The position numbers were made by a program, and so were the translations under genes. Under the pieces are notes generated by a model. It searched no databases. It was not told where the DNA came from and saw nothing but the letters and a program-made list of their open reading frames with translations. This document shows, piece by piece, positions 43,101-51,620 of a stretch of 64,000 nucleotides of DNA. Location of the stretch: assembly GCA_034509425.1 (NCBI GenBank), contig JAVTVJ010000550.1, positions 1,182,994 through 1,246,993 of the forward strand. The letters run 5' to 3'. Source of the DNA: Eopsaltria australis (lineage: Eukaryota > Chordata > Aves > Passeriformes > Petroicidae). How positions within the stretch are numbered: position 1 is the stretch's first letter; every line of letters starts with the position of its first letter.

Positions 43101-44743
43101 CAGCAGGGTGATGCACAGGGACGGCTGCACACACACTCACACAGCCCAGCCACACTGCTGACCCCAGGGCACGTGGCCCCTGCTCACTGCTGAGGGCTCG
43201 AGATGCAAATCACCAAACACAGAAGTGCCCACCACCAGCACCCATGAGACCAGAGCCCAGGGACAAACAGCACGTAACCAGATGCAGTGAAGCGTCCTCA
43301 GGCCCAGAAGAGCACGAGAAGAATCTTCTCCACAGACAACACCATCTTTGTATCACCTTGGCTGAATGGAAAGGCAAGATTTTAGAAGCTTAGAAAGAAA
43401 AACTGCAGTCTGTCAAGACTTCATTGTTTGGGAACTGAGTCAGCCTAACACTGTACGTATGCTGTGGCACCACGAACAAGCTGGAACAGTAAACGTTTGC
43501 TATTCCTGGTTTCTTTGGTGTTCCTGTATTCATCAATCATGGCATGGAATACCTCAAAAAAGAAGCTATCACTATTCATGTGCCTTCTCCTAAACTAATA
43601 GCTCATAGATAATTATAGGCCTTTATTGTTTGACTGTTTTAGTGTTGAGCAACATATCTCTCTTCTTGCATCAAAACCTGATTTCTGTCAAAAAAAGGGA
43701 AAACTGGCATGGTTAGATAAAGGGGTTTAATCTGTAAAATGACATATTCCTTACTCAACTTTAAAAACAAACAGTAGTAAAAAGTGACACACAGCACCAC
43801 TCACTCTGCAAACAGAAGAAAGCAAATAAATCTCAATCTTCTGTTGATTTTTTACCAAGCACACCTCTGCTGCCCTGGTTTCTTAGAGCACAGCTCAACT
43901 TCCTAGTAGCTTGATGGAGTCTTTTTCTGGTCAGCACAAACTTCCAGACCTAACTTCCTTGTCGTTGAAAGAATGCAGGAAGGCAGCAGGTGCACACAGG
44001 CTTGAGAGACAATAAAAGGCAGGCGGTGGGGGAGAGCAACGTTTTTCTGTCTTTTAGAGGTAAAGTTAACTAGGAGACGATAAGCAATTAGAAAACACCA
44101 CCACAGCTAAAAATCTACGATGCTGTTAAGGATTTAAAGCAAACCTGCCCGCCCAGAAGCCCACTGCTGTGTGTGTGTCTGTGTATTCTGCTTATCTCCA
44201 TATATGCACTTCGCAATTCCACCAGGCACTTGGACTAGGCTGGCAGTGACTTCTGAGCCTCCCTTCTACAATCCTGTAGCCACGAAAGCAGTGCCTGAAA
44301 GTAAGAATTCCCTATAGGGCACCCTGCATCTTCCCACGCGGTCCCCAGAGGTGGGCGAGCACCCGAGCTCCTGAAGCACTCAGCCGCACTCAGCCCAGCA
44401 CCGTGACTGACAGCATCCAGCAGCATCCAGCAGCGACTTCTTGCGAGAGCAGGAAAAGCGCCAGGCATTGCCGGGAAAAACGAAACGCTTCCCCGGTGAC
44501 AGCAGCCCGACCCCCGTCCAAACCCGCTCCTACCGCGGGCTGTCCGCGCTGCTCCCGAGGCCCTCGGGCAGGCACGGCGTGACAGCGACGGAGCTGCCGT
44601 CGCTGCCGGCCAGGGATCCGCGCCGAGGATGCCGCCCGGGCCCGCAGCCTCACCTGGTCCAGCGGGATGCCCAGCAGCGCGCTCAGCGGGTGCAGCAGGG
44701 TGGAGCCGGTGGTGCGGTGCGGAGCTCCGGGCGGCTCGGCCAT
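1001..44743 (-). CDS. MBOAT1: MBOAT1, lysophospholipid acyltransferase 1 (5' part, eight exons; 3' end off window)
   Basis: Joining the eight exons gives an open frame of 299 complete codons plus one base that follows human MBOAT1 almost residue for residue, for example the N-terminal [28 protein letters not shown] and the long [16 protein letters not shown] stretch. The family (MBOAT/LPLAT) sits in the endoplasmic reticulum membrane and moves acyl chains from acyl-CoA to lysophospholipids (lyso-PE and lyso-PS for MBOAT1), remodelling membranes in the Lands cycle. Hydrophobic segments are visible near residues 32-52, 63-82, 84-100, 110-128, 180-195 and 240-255. Human MBOAT1 is about 495 residues, so roughly 60% is here; the conserved Asn and the WHG-type His that form the active site are in later exons beyond position 1. 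All seven complete introns are GT-AG, exon phases agree, and no stops or frameshifts occur, so the gene looks intact. MBOAT2 is the nearest alternative, but the N-terminus fits MBOAT1 better. Confidence 0.96.
1194..2794 (-). other. MBOAT1 intron 7 (1601 bp)
   Basis: AT-rich intron with normal GT-AG ends. I see no repeat family, RNA gene or additional exon in it. Confidence 0.85.
2795..2978 (-). CDS. MBOAT1: MBOAT1 coding exon 7 (residues 174-235)
   Basis: The largest conserved block in the window apart from exon 8: [46 protein letters not shown] and PDPSPT. This is a hallmark region of MBOAT1/MBOAT2 acyltransferases. Acceptor TTCACAG|G, donor ACT|GTAAGT, leaving in phase 0. Confidence 0.96.
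2979..5635 (-). other. MBOAT1 intron 6 (2657 bp)
   Basis: AT-rich intron. Apart from the 25-bp tandem duplication at 5116-5160 nothing recognisable was found; A-runs at about 4560 and 4900 are simple low complexity. Confidence 0.85.
5116..5160. repeat. Tandem duplication, period 25 bp
   Basis: The string TTTACTTTGGAAAAATAACA occurs at 5116 and again, exactly, at 5141, separated by 5 bases. This is a recent-looking local duplication inside intron 6. Confidence 0.9.
5636..5690 (-). CDS. MBOAT1: MBOAT1 coding exon 6 (residues 156-174)
   Basis: A 55-base exon encoding [18 protein letters not shown], the hydrophilic loop equivalent to human LGRRAEDLSAEQHRLAIKV. Acceptor TTTCCAG|GA, donor AA|GTAAGG. 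It is too short to stand out as an open frame and was placed by homology and phase (enters phase 1, leaves phase 2). Confidence 0.93.
5691..7925 (-). other. MBOAT1 intron 5 (2235 bp)
   Basis: Intron between two very short exons. Holds a 30-bp tandem duplication (6754-6810). No transposable element or RNA gene recognised; the open frame at 5847-6203 has no family resemblance and sits inside the intron. Confidence 0.85.
6754..6810. repeat. Tandem duplication, period 30 bp
   Basis: GTTAAATTTTTACAAATAGA and the next seven bases at 6754 recur at 6784 without a mismatch over 26 bases. The exactness suggests a recent slippage or duplication event. Confidence 0.92.
7926..7981 (-). CDS. MBOAT1: MBOAT1 coding exon 5 (residues 137-156)
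   Basis: A 56-base exon encoding [19 protein letters not shown], matching human [19 protein letters not shown]. Acceptor TTATAG|T, donor G|GTAAGA. It starts by completing Gly-137 and leaves the first base of Gly-156. A stop (TGA, 7930-7928) in the alternative frame discussed in the findings falls at its 3' end. Confidence 0.94.
10929..11571 (+). mobile_element. CR1 LINE fragment, 3' half
   Basis: Reads like the CR1 consensus on the plus strand: the GCTGAACATGAGCCAGCAGT block, GGCCAAGAAGGCCAATGGCA, GTTCAGTTCTGGGCCCCTCA, AGGGAGCTG.GATTGTTTAG and the terminal GATGATCTCAGAGGTCTTTT. It covers the end of ORF2 and the 3' UTR, with small deletions, and lacks a crisp 8-bp terminal repeat. It is antisense to MBOAT1 and cannot encode reverse transcriptase. 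Confidence 0.93.
11845..11856. repeat. Poly-G tract (12 G)
   Basis: Twelve consecutive G, probably slippage-prone and likely to vary between individuals. Confidence 0.95.
12383..12454 (-). ncRNA. Candidate intronic hairpin RNA (27-bp stem, 18-nt loop)
   Basis: The arms 12383-12409 and 12428-12454 are inverted copies matching at 25 of 27 positions with no gaps. Both differences are transitions that become G:U pairs when the minus strand, the MBOAT1 sense strand, is transcribed, so the RNA stem is unbroken over 27 pairs. Size and shape resemble a microRNA precursor. I do not recognise a known miRNA seed. It may instead be the relic of a small palindromic transposon; no clear target-site duplication is seen. 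Confidence 0.4.
14069..14460 (-). mobile_element. CR1 LINE fragment, 3' end
   Basis: In plus orientation it begins with AATCATAGAATCATTAAGAC and contains CTGGGCAGCTTGTTCCAATG, then TCTCCAGGTCAAACAACCCC and AGCTCTCTCAGCC, which are reversed CR1 3' end sequences. The element lies on the same strand as MBOAT1 and is 5' truncated. Confidence 0.93.
17795..17880. repeat. A/C-rich low-complexity stretch
   Basis: Runs of A broken by C (AAAACAAAACAAAA-like units). No gene signal; probable degenerate A-tail or simple repeat. Confidence 0.8.
18011..18106 (-). CDS. MBOAT1: MBOAT1 coding exon 4 (residues 105-137)
   Basis: Encodes [20 protein letters not shown] followed by [12 protein letters not shown], nearly identical to human MBOAT1. 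Acceptor TTTTCAG|G, donor CGG|GTGAGT. The donor sits in a short direct repeat (GTGAGTGAGT), and the upstream GT gives the correct reading frame with exon 5. Confidence 0.95.
18107..21406 (-). other. MBOAT1 intron 3 (3300 bp)
   Basis: Holds a short CR1 end at 18641-18692. The part at about 18740-19330 is richer in GC than its surroundings but shows no splice-linked coding frame. Nothing else recognised. Confidence 0.85.
18641..18692 (-). mobile_element. CR1 LINE 3' terminal fragment
   Basis: AATCATAGAACCAGATAGAT followed by CAGAAAGGACCTATAAGATC is the reversed CR1 3' end (TCATAGAATC...GAAAGGACCTTTAAGATC-like). Only about 50 bases survive. Confidence 0.75.
21407..21484 (-). CDS. MBOAT1: MBOAT1 coding exon 3 (residues 79-105)
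   Basis: Only 519 bp downstream of exon 2. Encodes [16 protein letters not shown], then MASIPNIHR, matching the human YSVHLFVLV..ASVSNIHR stretch. Acceptor AAG|G, donor CAG|GTGAGC. The exon begins with the last base of Trp-79 and ends with AG of Arg-105. Confidence 0.94.
21485..22003 (-). other. MBOAT1 intron 2 (519 bp)
   Basis: Short intron with consensus ends; no repeats or other features seen. Confidence 0.9.
22004..22149 (-). CDS. MBOAT1: MBOAT1 coding exon 2 (residues 31-79)
   Basis: Encodes the first clear membrane segment ([16 protein letters not shown]) and a second hydrophobic run through [12 protein letters not shown]. It is preceded by a TTTTACAG acceptor and closed by a G|GTGAGT donor. 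It starts in phase 0 and ends with TG of the Trp-79 codon, completed by exon 3. Match to the human exon is close in length and residues. Confidence 0.95.
33376..33390. repeat. (AG)n microsatellite, short
   Basis: About seven AG units following an A-rich stretch (33240-33375). Confidence 0.85.
34607..34623. repeat. Poly-A tract (17 A)
   Basis: Seventeen consecutive A inside intron 1. No retroposed sequence is recognisable just upstream. Confidence 0.9.
35585..35714 (+). mobile_element. CR1 LINE 3' fragment
   Basis: CACCCTGGAGGTGTTCAAGG, then CACCTGGGGCTTTGA and CATGGTCTGGTGGAAGGTTC, match the CR1 end region; the terminal ATTCTATTA is a decayed version of the ATTCTATGA repeat. Confidence 0.85.
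40520..40543. repeat. Poly-A tract (24 A)
   Basis: The longest homopolymer in the window, preceded by five G. Probably unstable; no element body recognised upstream. Confidence 0.95.
44654..44743 (-). CDS. MBOAT1: MBOAT1 coding exon 1 (residues 1-30)
   Basis: Encodes the start methionine and 29 further residues, including [20 protein letters not shown], ending in DQ. This matches the cytosolic N-terminus of MBOAT1, three residues shorter than my recollection of the human protein. The start was chosen because it heads the conserved frame and has a strong context (A at -3, G at +4). The exon ends in phase 0 at a CAG|GTGAGG donor. The exon lies inside the CpG island. A second ATG in another frame lies 7 nt upstream at 44750-44748. 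Confidence 0.95.
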
Positions 44744-44908
44744 GCTGCATCCCCCCTGCCGCCGCCGCACGGCCCCGCCGCCACCTGCGCGCACCTCCCG
44801 CCGTCCGCCGCGCCCGCTCCGCGCAGCGCCCGCCGCCGCCGCGCCCGCTCCGCGCCGCGCAGCGCCCGCCCCGGGGCCCTCCGTGGGGCGGGGCCGCCGC
44901 CGACGGCC

Positions 44909-44947
44909 GGGGCGGGGCGGGACGGGCTCCGGGGGCGGGGAGCGGGG
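44909..44947 (+). promoter_or_regulatory. G-quadruplex motif overlapping GC boxes
   Basis: G-tracts of 4, 4, 3 and 3 with loops C, C and AC (44909-44926), followed by tracts of 5, 4 and 4 up to 44947. The G-rich strand is the template strand for MBOAT1. It lies roughly 165-205 bp upstream of the ATG and also contains Sp1/KLF-type sites. Confidence 0.65.
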
Positions 44948-45150
44948 AGACCTCGCCATCCCCGGGGCCGCATCTGCCGCCTGCCGCCCCCGCGGGCGCG
45001 GTTCCCTGGCGTGGAGGCACCGCGGGCTCGGCTCGGCCGGGTGCGCACGGACGGCCGCTGCCGCTGCGGAGTCTCCCGGCCCCGGGTTCCTACCAAAAGC
45101 ACACGCTTGTCCGGCACCCGCAGGGCCAAGGCGCCTGTCCGCAGCTGCCC

Positions 45151-46689
45151 CAAGCAGAGGAGAGCTGGGGTGTCACAGCCAAAACAGTCCCAGGAAGAAG
45201 TATTCATTTACTTACTTATTTATTTATACAGAGACGCTTCACAGGGAGAAAAAAAAAAATGAGAAAAAAAAAGGACTAGTAAACTTTAAGTGATGTGTTT
45301 ATCTTGTAAGTGAAATATGGCCATTAAAAAGGTACTTCTGCCAAGCTCATCTTATCTGCAGGAGGAGTGTTCTTTCGCTTGCCCCGGACAATGCGGTATT
45401 GTGTTGCAAGGAGAGCTCGGTCAGCGCTGCAAGCTTTCTGTTCAGCTCACAGCTGCTGACATGCTCGGAACCTGGAATATCCCAAAGGGTCCTTGTGGGC
45501 TTGGTTACACACTCTTCAATAGGCCGGTCGTTTTCTCTTCTTCAAGTAATTGCCAACTGTGGTAGCTGAAACTGTAGTAGTGGCTTAAAATGGTATTGTG
45601 CCATGTTCAAATGCCCTGCTTATGCTGAACAAGGGAGTGCTGTGCTGGAAAACCCAGGCAAAGGCTGCTCAGTGGAGAAGGAGATTTACAGAAACAACAT
45701 TCTCTTAATAGTGTCATTTTAGTGGTGGAAAAATTTATTCCAGTTTGATTGTATGTGAAAATATACACATACATGCATGCACACATGTACTTTAAGTGGG
45801 GAAAGTAAGCGGTGTGGAAGAAATGGATAGCCATGCATGAGAGTTCTTAGCGTTTTCCATGGTAAGTTGCTCTTTCCAGCTTAAAATTTGCCAGCCTGAA
45901 ACTACCCAGATGGAACTTTCCATGGGCTGTGTCTGCCACAAGCAGGCTGCTTGTTGAGCTTTGGCTAAAAACATTGATCTGCTTTTGGGAACAGAATAAA
46001 AGTGATTTATTACACACACAGTACAGATAGCATCAATGCTTTTTTCGCTGTGGAAATCTAGTACCTCTGGGAGGGTGACTTCAAGTTTAGACATGGTAGT
46101 TTTTTTGGCATCAAGGAAATGCCTTTGGTTGCCTTTGAGAAACTGCTCAAGAGTCATCAACTGCCGGACTTCTAGGGGGAAAGCCACACACAGTCCATGT
46201 GGATACTCAGGGGTCAGCACACAACATTTCTGAAGACCATAAGAATTCTTCTCCCCTTCGTATTTCCTCTGTGTGAGTCGACTCCACCTATTTCTGCCAC
46301 TACAGGAGCAGGATGGGATATCACACAACTCCAGGCACAGGAACTGCGTGTCTCTCTGTAGTCAGTGCTCAGCCATCTGGGCTTTGTATGGTGGTGAAAA
46401 CAGCTGATCCGGAAAACAGCTGGAAGGAGGGAAAGACAGATGGAGAAAGTCAGGCACAAGAACACAAGAGGGAAGGAGATGGCAGCTTTGAAGTGGGTTA
46501 GCACAAGAAGCCCAGTGAAGGGAGCTAGAGTGAAGCTGGCTACAGAAACAAAGGAATAGAGCAATCCTTTAACCTTGTACTGTAGCCATCAGGACTTCCT
46601 AGATGGAAATTTCATCTGGAATATCATGTTTAATAGCCACTCATAGGCCTATCTTACATTTCTAATATATTTTGAATTAACTTATATTT
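45151..46689. other. Upstream intergenic region next to the promoter
   Basis: AT-rich sequence with a small TTAC/TTAT repeat at 45205-45228 and A-runs just after it. On the minus strand a 178-codon open frame (45792-46328) shows no recognisable domain. No divergent gene is evident. Confidence 0.7.
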
Positions 46690-47580
46690 TTGACCTCCAC
46701 AGTATCCCATGGGTTCTGCTGTTTAATTATGTGCTGTATGAAAAAGTACTTCCCTTGGTTTGTTTTAAAACAGCTGCCTTGTAATTTCATTGAGAGCTCT
46801 CTTGTTCTTGTGCTATGAGAAATAAACAAGTAATCATTGCTTAATCACCTCTCCCATGCTTTTCATAACTTCTTATACCCTGAGTTGCCTCTCGTCCTCA
46901 CTGAGGACTCTAGTTAATCTCTCATTACATGGAAGTTATCGGTATCTTTGTCCTTCCTTTTCACCCTTTTCTGTTTTCTTTGAAAGGAAGAGGCTGAAGT
47001 TTTGTGGCAATGAAATATGCTGTTCTGCATTCCTTTAGCAAGAATCCCTAATATCATCCCCAGTGACTTCAAAGTCTATTTTCTCAGAGATAGTAGGTAA
47101 TTTACAGGCTAATGTGTATGTATAATCAAGATTTGCTTTTTCCTGCTTACATTTACCAATATTAAATGCTAACAGTCATTAAATTGCACCACATACAACA
47201 TTGTTAAATCTGTTGCAGCTCAATAACAAAGCTCTGAATATAATGAATTACTTCATATCCTTGCTAACTTGGTCTTCTTATCTCCCTTTCAAAAAACTTA
47301 CTGTGTTCAACAGGACAGATTTCTTTGTATTAACTTCCAATTAAACATTTATTCTCATCCTTTATTTTTCTTTTAAACAGCTAGTAAACCAGGGAGGAGT
47401 ATTTCCTGTGATTCTGTGATTATTAAATGTCTTTGGGTGTGAAACCTTACCCCTTCTTGTGTCTGGGAATACAAACATACTTTCTAGACAGGGTCACTCT
47501 AAGTGTTTAGAAAACTCTAATAGATTTGTGGTATATAACTTCTGTACAATGACTATAGTTTCCCCATTATATCATAGTTT
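46690..47580 (-). mobile_element. Ancient CR1/L3-type LINE relic
   Basis: The order of decayed words matches the reversed 3' half of old amniote CR1-like LINEs common in turtles and crocodiles: TTAATTATGTGCTGTATGAA, then AAGTACTTCCCTTGGTTTGT, TTCTTGTGCTATGAGA, a CTCTCATTACATGGAAG block, TTACATTTACCAATATTAAA, a GTGTTCAACAGGACAGAT block and AACTCTAATAGATTTGTGG. Divergence is high and gaps are many, so the limits are approximate. It is much older than the other CR1 copies here. Confidence 0.6.
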
Positions 47581-50500
47581 TCTGTGTGTCTTCCATGCTT
47601 TAAAGACTCACAGACATCAAAAAGAGTAATTTAAAAGCTTAGACTAAATTATAGTACAATCCAGTATTATCATTTTCTTTCATGGGAATATGAAATCCCT
47701 GTGAGTGTAACTCAAGTGTTAAAATATTTCCCCCTCAATTTTCTTATAGGAAAGACAGGATATATGTCTTCAGAAAAGCAGATCAGACTGTTTGGAAATA
47801 AAGATATAACCATTTTAGTGTCCACCTTACAACAGTGACAACACGACTTTTATATCAGGTTCCTTTTTTTAGGGAAACTAACTGCTTATGAGTAACAAAT
47901 CATTCTGAATTAAAATCAGAAATTAAGCAAGAAACATATAGGTGGTCTCATTAATAGTTGTGTCTGAACTTACTGTGTTTGATGGCTTAATTCAGTTTTA
48001 TTTGATAAATACATTATTTTGTTAAGTTTATCTAATGTTATTAAACATACATGCAACTGTGAGCTTTCAAAGACTTACTTTCTTGTTTTAGTTTTATTTT
48101 TTATGTAATTTGCTATTAAAGAGAACTAGCTTACAGATATTCCTATGTTTGCTTTCATATCAAGGTCTGTTTGATATTAAATCTATCTCTGGGTGATTAA
48201 CTCCGTAAACCTGGCAATTTTACAGCTGATAGGATTCTCCCATAACTAAAACTTGGAAAAATCCCAAAAAGATTTGTTAGTTTTTGTATTGAAAGAAAAT
48301 ATGTTGACAATTTAGCTGATACATAGTTATAAATGTAAGACTAATGGCACAGTTAAACTTGCTCAGGGAGTTTTTTAATGTCACAATTCAGGTTATGGGT
48401 ATGTGAGTGCTGTTCAGACAACACTCAGCAAATGATGTGAGTTTTATCTGGGCACTGACAATTCCTGGGAAAATTACCAAACTTCTACGTGTCTCCCTGC
48501 AGAGATTCCTAATTTCAGCAAAGCATTAAAGCATAGGCTTAAATCCCTTAGGACTGCAGTTTTCATTGAATTTTAACTTTATTTAACAAAATAAAGTTAG
48601 TTTGTGGAAATAAATGGGTGAAACTAAGGAAAATATAATCCCTTCTCTGTTTTATCTAAAGTAAAATGAAATAAACCTGTGTGTGGAAGAGAACATTTTG
48701 AGTATGCTGATTATTTGAAAATATAGGGAGAGGATTTTTGCTTGGGTATTTTGATTGATTACCCCAAATGTACATTAAAACAACCATTAGATAATAAATG
48801 TAAATACCAAATGAAGTATCTGGAGGAAGGGTGTATTTATTAAGTAGTTGCAATCAGAATGATTGAATGGGATGCACTTGAGGATGTTTTGTTTTGGGTG
48901 GCTGACAGCCTTCAATCTAAGTTTTAATCAAAAGAAGTGCTGTGGACATGGCAATAAACAGTGGAGCCATCTGCTCTCTGTAGATTGTTGTGCGTGTGCA
49001 CATTTGTATCCATCAACTTAGAGATGTGTGTGAGTGCTGTAACTGAAGGCATTTGCTGTGTGCTCACACACACTGCACACACAAATCATGTGCATATAAA
49101 TAGTTTAATCTTCTTATAATGTTAGTGGTGGGGAAAATATTGTGTAGCTGAAATTTGCTATAATTACACAAGAAAATATACCTAAATCTAGTAATAACCT
49201 GATGAAAAGGTGCTCTGTCTTCTTATGCTATGTGAGCACTTAGATGTTTTGCTAAACCAAGCTCAGAATTCTTGATGCCTTGAAGTAAAATGGAAATAGG
49301 GGCCTAAAACCAACTGGGAGCTATGTGGGTCATAAGGAAGGACAGGATTTGGAAAGTTCAAGAAAGAAAGTACTACTACACATGATACCAAAACATTGAA
49401 AAATCTTTAGTATCACCTACAGTGCAGGGAACATCTGACTTAAACAAAGGGGTTTTTTGAAGCATTAGACAGACTTCCAACAACCTCTGCGGTTACCAGG
49501 AATGCCTTTAAATGTTCATATTTTTCTTGCTGTCACCTATACCTGTGATGATACTTAGCACTAATATTTGCAATTTTATAAATGAATCCCTGCTTCTCCC
49601 CTATCCTCAGTGGGAACAAAACTTAATTTAAAAATCATGTTTTTTTAGTTGAGAGCTTCTACTCTTTAATTCTAAAAATGTTTCAAAAATCCCTTCTTTG
49701 GAATAAACTGGAAGGAAACTAGTTCTCTGTAAAACAATTCACAATTCTGTATATCAAGAACAGGTAGTTTCATGATTATAGTTAGCAGATTTTCAAAGGC
49801 ACAAGTTTTATGCATACTATTTATACTGTGAACTCTCTGATTATTGTCAATGAATTTAAATGTATAAACCACTGTCTTACAAAAGTCTTTAAGAGTAGTT
49901 TGACTGGACACTCACTTTTACAAACTGGACCCCGGCTTTTGTACCAGCACTGATGTGTAGCAGGTGAAGAAAAGCTCCTAATCCAAGTTCCCTCTGTAGA
50001 AGGTTTTTTCAAGTCATTTACTTTCTCCATACTCCAAAATAAGTTAAGAAAAAGTTTGTCTGAGGCTAAACTCCTCTCCAGAACTCCCAAGTTACAGCCT
50101 CAACACTGGTGGTGTCCAGGAAAGTGGTGCTGCTACGTTCCAGGCTTCCAGGTGTGTAAAAAAAGCACCAGTCAGGTCTTTAAAACACTTGTGGTACAGC
50201 CACCTGTGCTATGCTCTGGAAGGTGGAGAATTCCTCTCAGATACAGAACTTTCCAATTACCACCAAAAACATGGTGAGGATTTCCTCCCTCTCAGCCACT
50301 CACTGCCAGCTCTTCCCCTGGGAAAGCGTCTCCTCTGTCACTGTGGGACAAGGTGTATGTGTTATCAATACGTATCTCTCTAGAAACATAAACTAAAAAC
50401 TAAAATATGTCTCTTTCTAAATGTGCTGGGAGGAGACAAAGATGAGGGAGCCAGGCTCTTCTCCAGAGTGCCCACTGAGAGCACCAGAGGCAACAGGCAC

Positions 50501-51620
50501 AAATTAGAGGACAGAGAGAAAGTAAAACAGAGAGAAAAGCCCCTTTTATTTTGGTGGACATCAGGTGTAGGAGGCCAGGGGTCACAGGGGTTCAGCCAGG
50601 GACAGGAGATCGATACCTACAACGACAGCGCCAGAAAGCACTGAAAAACCCCCAGAGGCAGGAGTAGGCATGCCTTGGTTCCCCTTTCTCTGGGAAACAT
50701 GGTTGACAAGGAATCTTGTAGAGCCCAGAAGAGAGAGCTAGTGCTGGCATTGGTGACAGGCTACCTTATCCCCATGGGAAATAATGTCCTTAGGAATCCA
50801 CGCACATGCGGAGATGTGCAGTGCCCCAGTGCCAAGGCACAATTCAATGGAGTCCCCTGGGGAGCTGCCATGGAGTTCTTCCCAAACCTTGTGCAGCACC
50901 ATCCCCAGCTGTCCCTTGCCAGTAAGCTGAACTGATTTAGAGCAGTATTGAGAGCTGGGAAAAATGGGCAGCAGAGCCTGATATGCAACTGGGCCTCTTC
51001 CTCTTCTGGACCTTTGTGCTTTGTTTCAGTCTCCTCCTTCTCTTTTTCCTTGCTGGATGCTATTCCCTCTCCTCTGCCTCACTTCTCTTCCTTTTTCTTG
51101 GCTTTTTATTTTCTTGTGAGAAGCTGGCAAAACTTTCCAACCCATAGTGGGATGAGATAGGGAAAGGTAGGATCAACTGCAGCCAGCTCTTGATTTAACC
51201 AAAGCTGCCTCCCTTTACCTTCTTTCTTCTGACGGGCTCTCTAGTTCTCCTGTGCATCCCAGACAGCCTAAGTGTTGGAGTCTGCAAGTGGCAAGGGACA
51301 GCCCAGAGCAGGAAGAGACTGTCCCACTCTTTGCTCTGCAGAGGAGATCCCTTGGGCTGGTTTGCATCAGCCTTTTCTTCAAGGGCCTCCCTTGGGAGCA
51401 CAGTGTTGACACACTAGGGGTGTGGCCCTCGGTTCATTGGGGGTGCACGGGTTAGGAAGCCTACAGTCACTCTCCAGCCAAGAAAAGGTTTGCCTGCTTT
51501 ATTCCGCTGGGATTTCCTCTGCTCTCATGAGACACAGCTCTGCCGAGAGCCCTTTGGTGCTACACCACCTTCTGTGGTGGAAGGCTTTGCTTTGGAAAGC
51601 TGTCTTTCTGGAGGGGTTTT
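47581..51620. other. Intergenic sequence, AT-rich then GC-richer
   Basis: 47581-50050 is AT-rich with an 11-bp dyad at 48574-48599 and nothing else recognised. From about 50050 the composition becomes richer in G and C and stays so to 52630, the edge of the RhoGAP pseudogene. This suggests a transferred segment larger than the recognisable coding part. Short frames in 50400-51480 could include decayed 3' parts of that gene but could not be matched. Confidence 0.6.

Larger units (their letters stand above)
22150..44653 (-). other. MBOAT1 intron 1 (22.5 kb)
   Basis: The long first intron makes up about a third of the window. I find a CR1 piece (35585-35714), poly-A tracts (34607-34623, 40520-40543), a short (AG)n run near 33376-33390 and otherwise unannotated AT-rich sequence. 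The 201-codon frame at 24060-24665 on the plus strand has no recognisable domain. No alternative MBOAT1 exon or other gene could be supported. Confidence 0.8.
7928..44750 (-). other. Overlapping alternative frame, 156 codons across MBOAT1 exons 1-5
   Basis: An ATG at 44750-44748, 7 nt upstream of the MBOAT1 start, opens a frame offset by one base. Followed through the spliced exons it has no stop for 32 codons in exon 1, one junction codon, 48 in exon 2, 26 in exon 3, 32 in exon 4 and 17 in exon 5, then TGA at 7930-7928. Its start context is moderate (G at -3, C at +4). I checked every codon by hand. Whether it is translated is unknown. The hydrophobic codon content of MBOAT1 lowers the stop rate in this frame, so chance is a serious alternative. 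Confidence 0.3.
44330..45150. promoter_or_regulatory. CpG-island promoter of MBOAT1
   Basis: Dense CpG dinucleotides and very high GC stand out sharply from AT-rich flanks. The island spans MBOAT1 exon 1 and its upstream region. GC boxes of the GGGGCGGGGC type lie at about 44885-44893 and 44909-44918, with further G-rich boxes to 44947. No TATA box is seen, as expected of a broadly expressed CpG-island gene. The transcription start cannot be fixed from sequence; it probably lies between 44760 and 44950. Long open frames on both strands here are a GC effect. Confidence 0.9.

Noticed and set aside
44235..45293. Several open frames of 170-270 codons on both strands
   Set aside because: They overlap each other in the CpG island, are dominated by Ala, Arg, Gly and Pro, and arise because stop codons are rare in GC-rich DNA. 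Only the 90-base MBOAT1 exon is supported.
48574..48599. Perfect 11-bp dyad TAACTTTATTT / AAATAAAGTTA
   Set aside because: Very AT-rich, short and isolated; cruciform or regulatory meaning cannot be supported.
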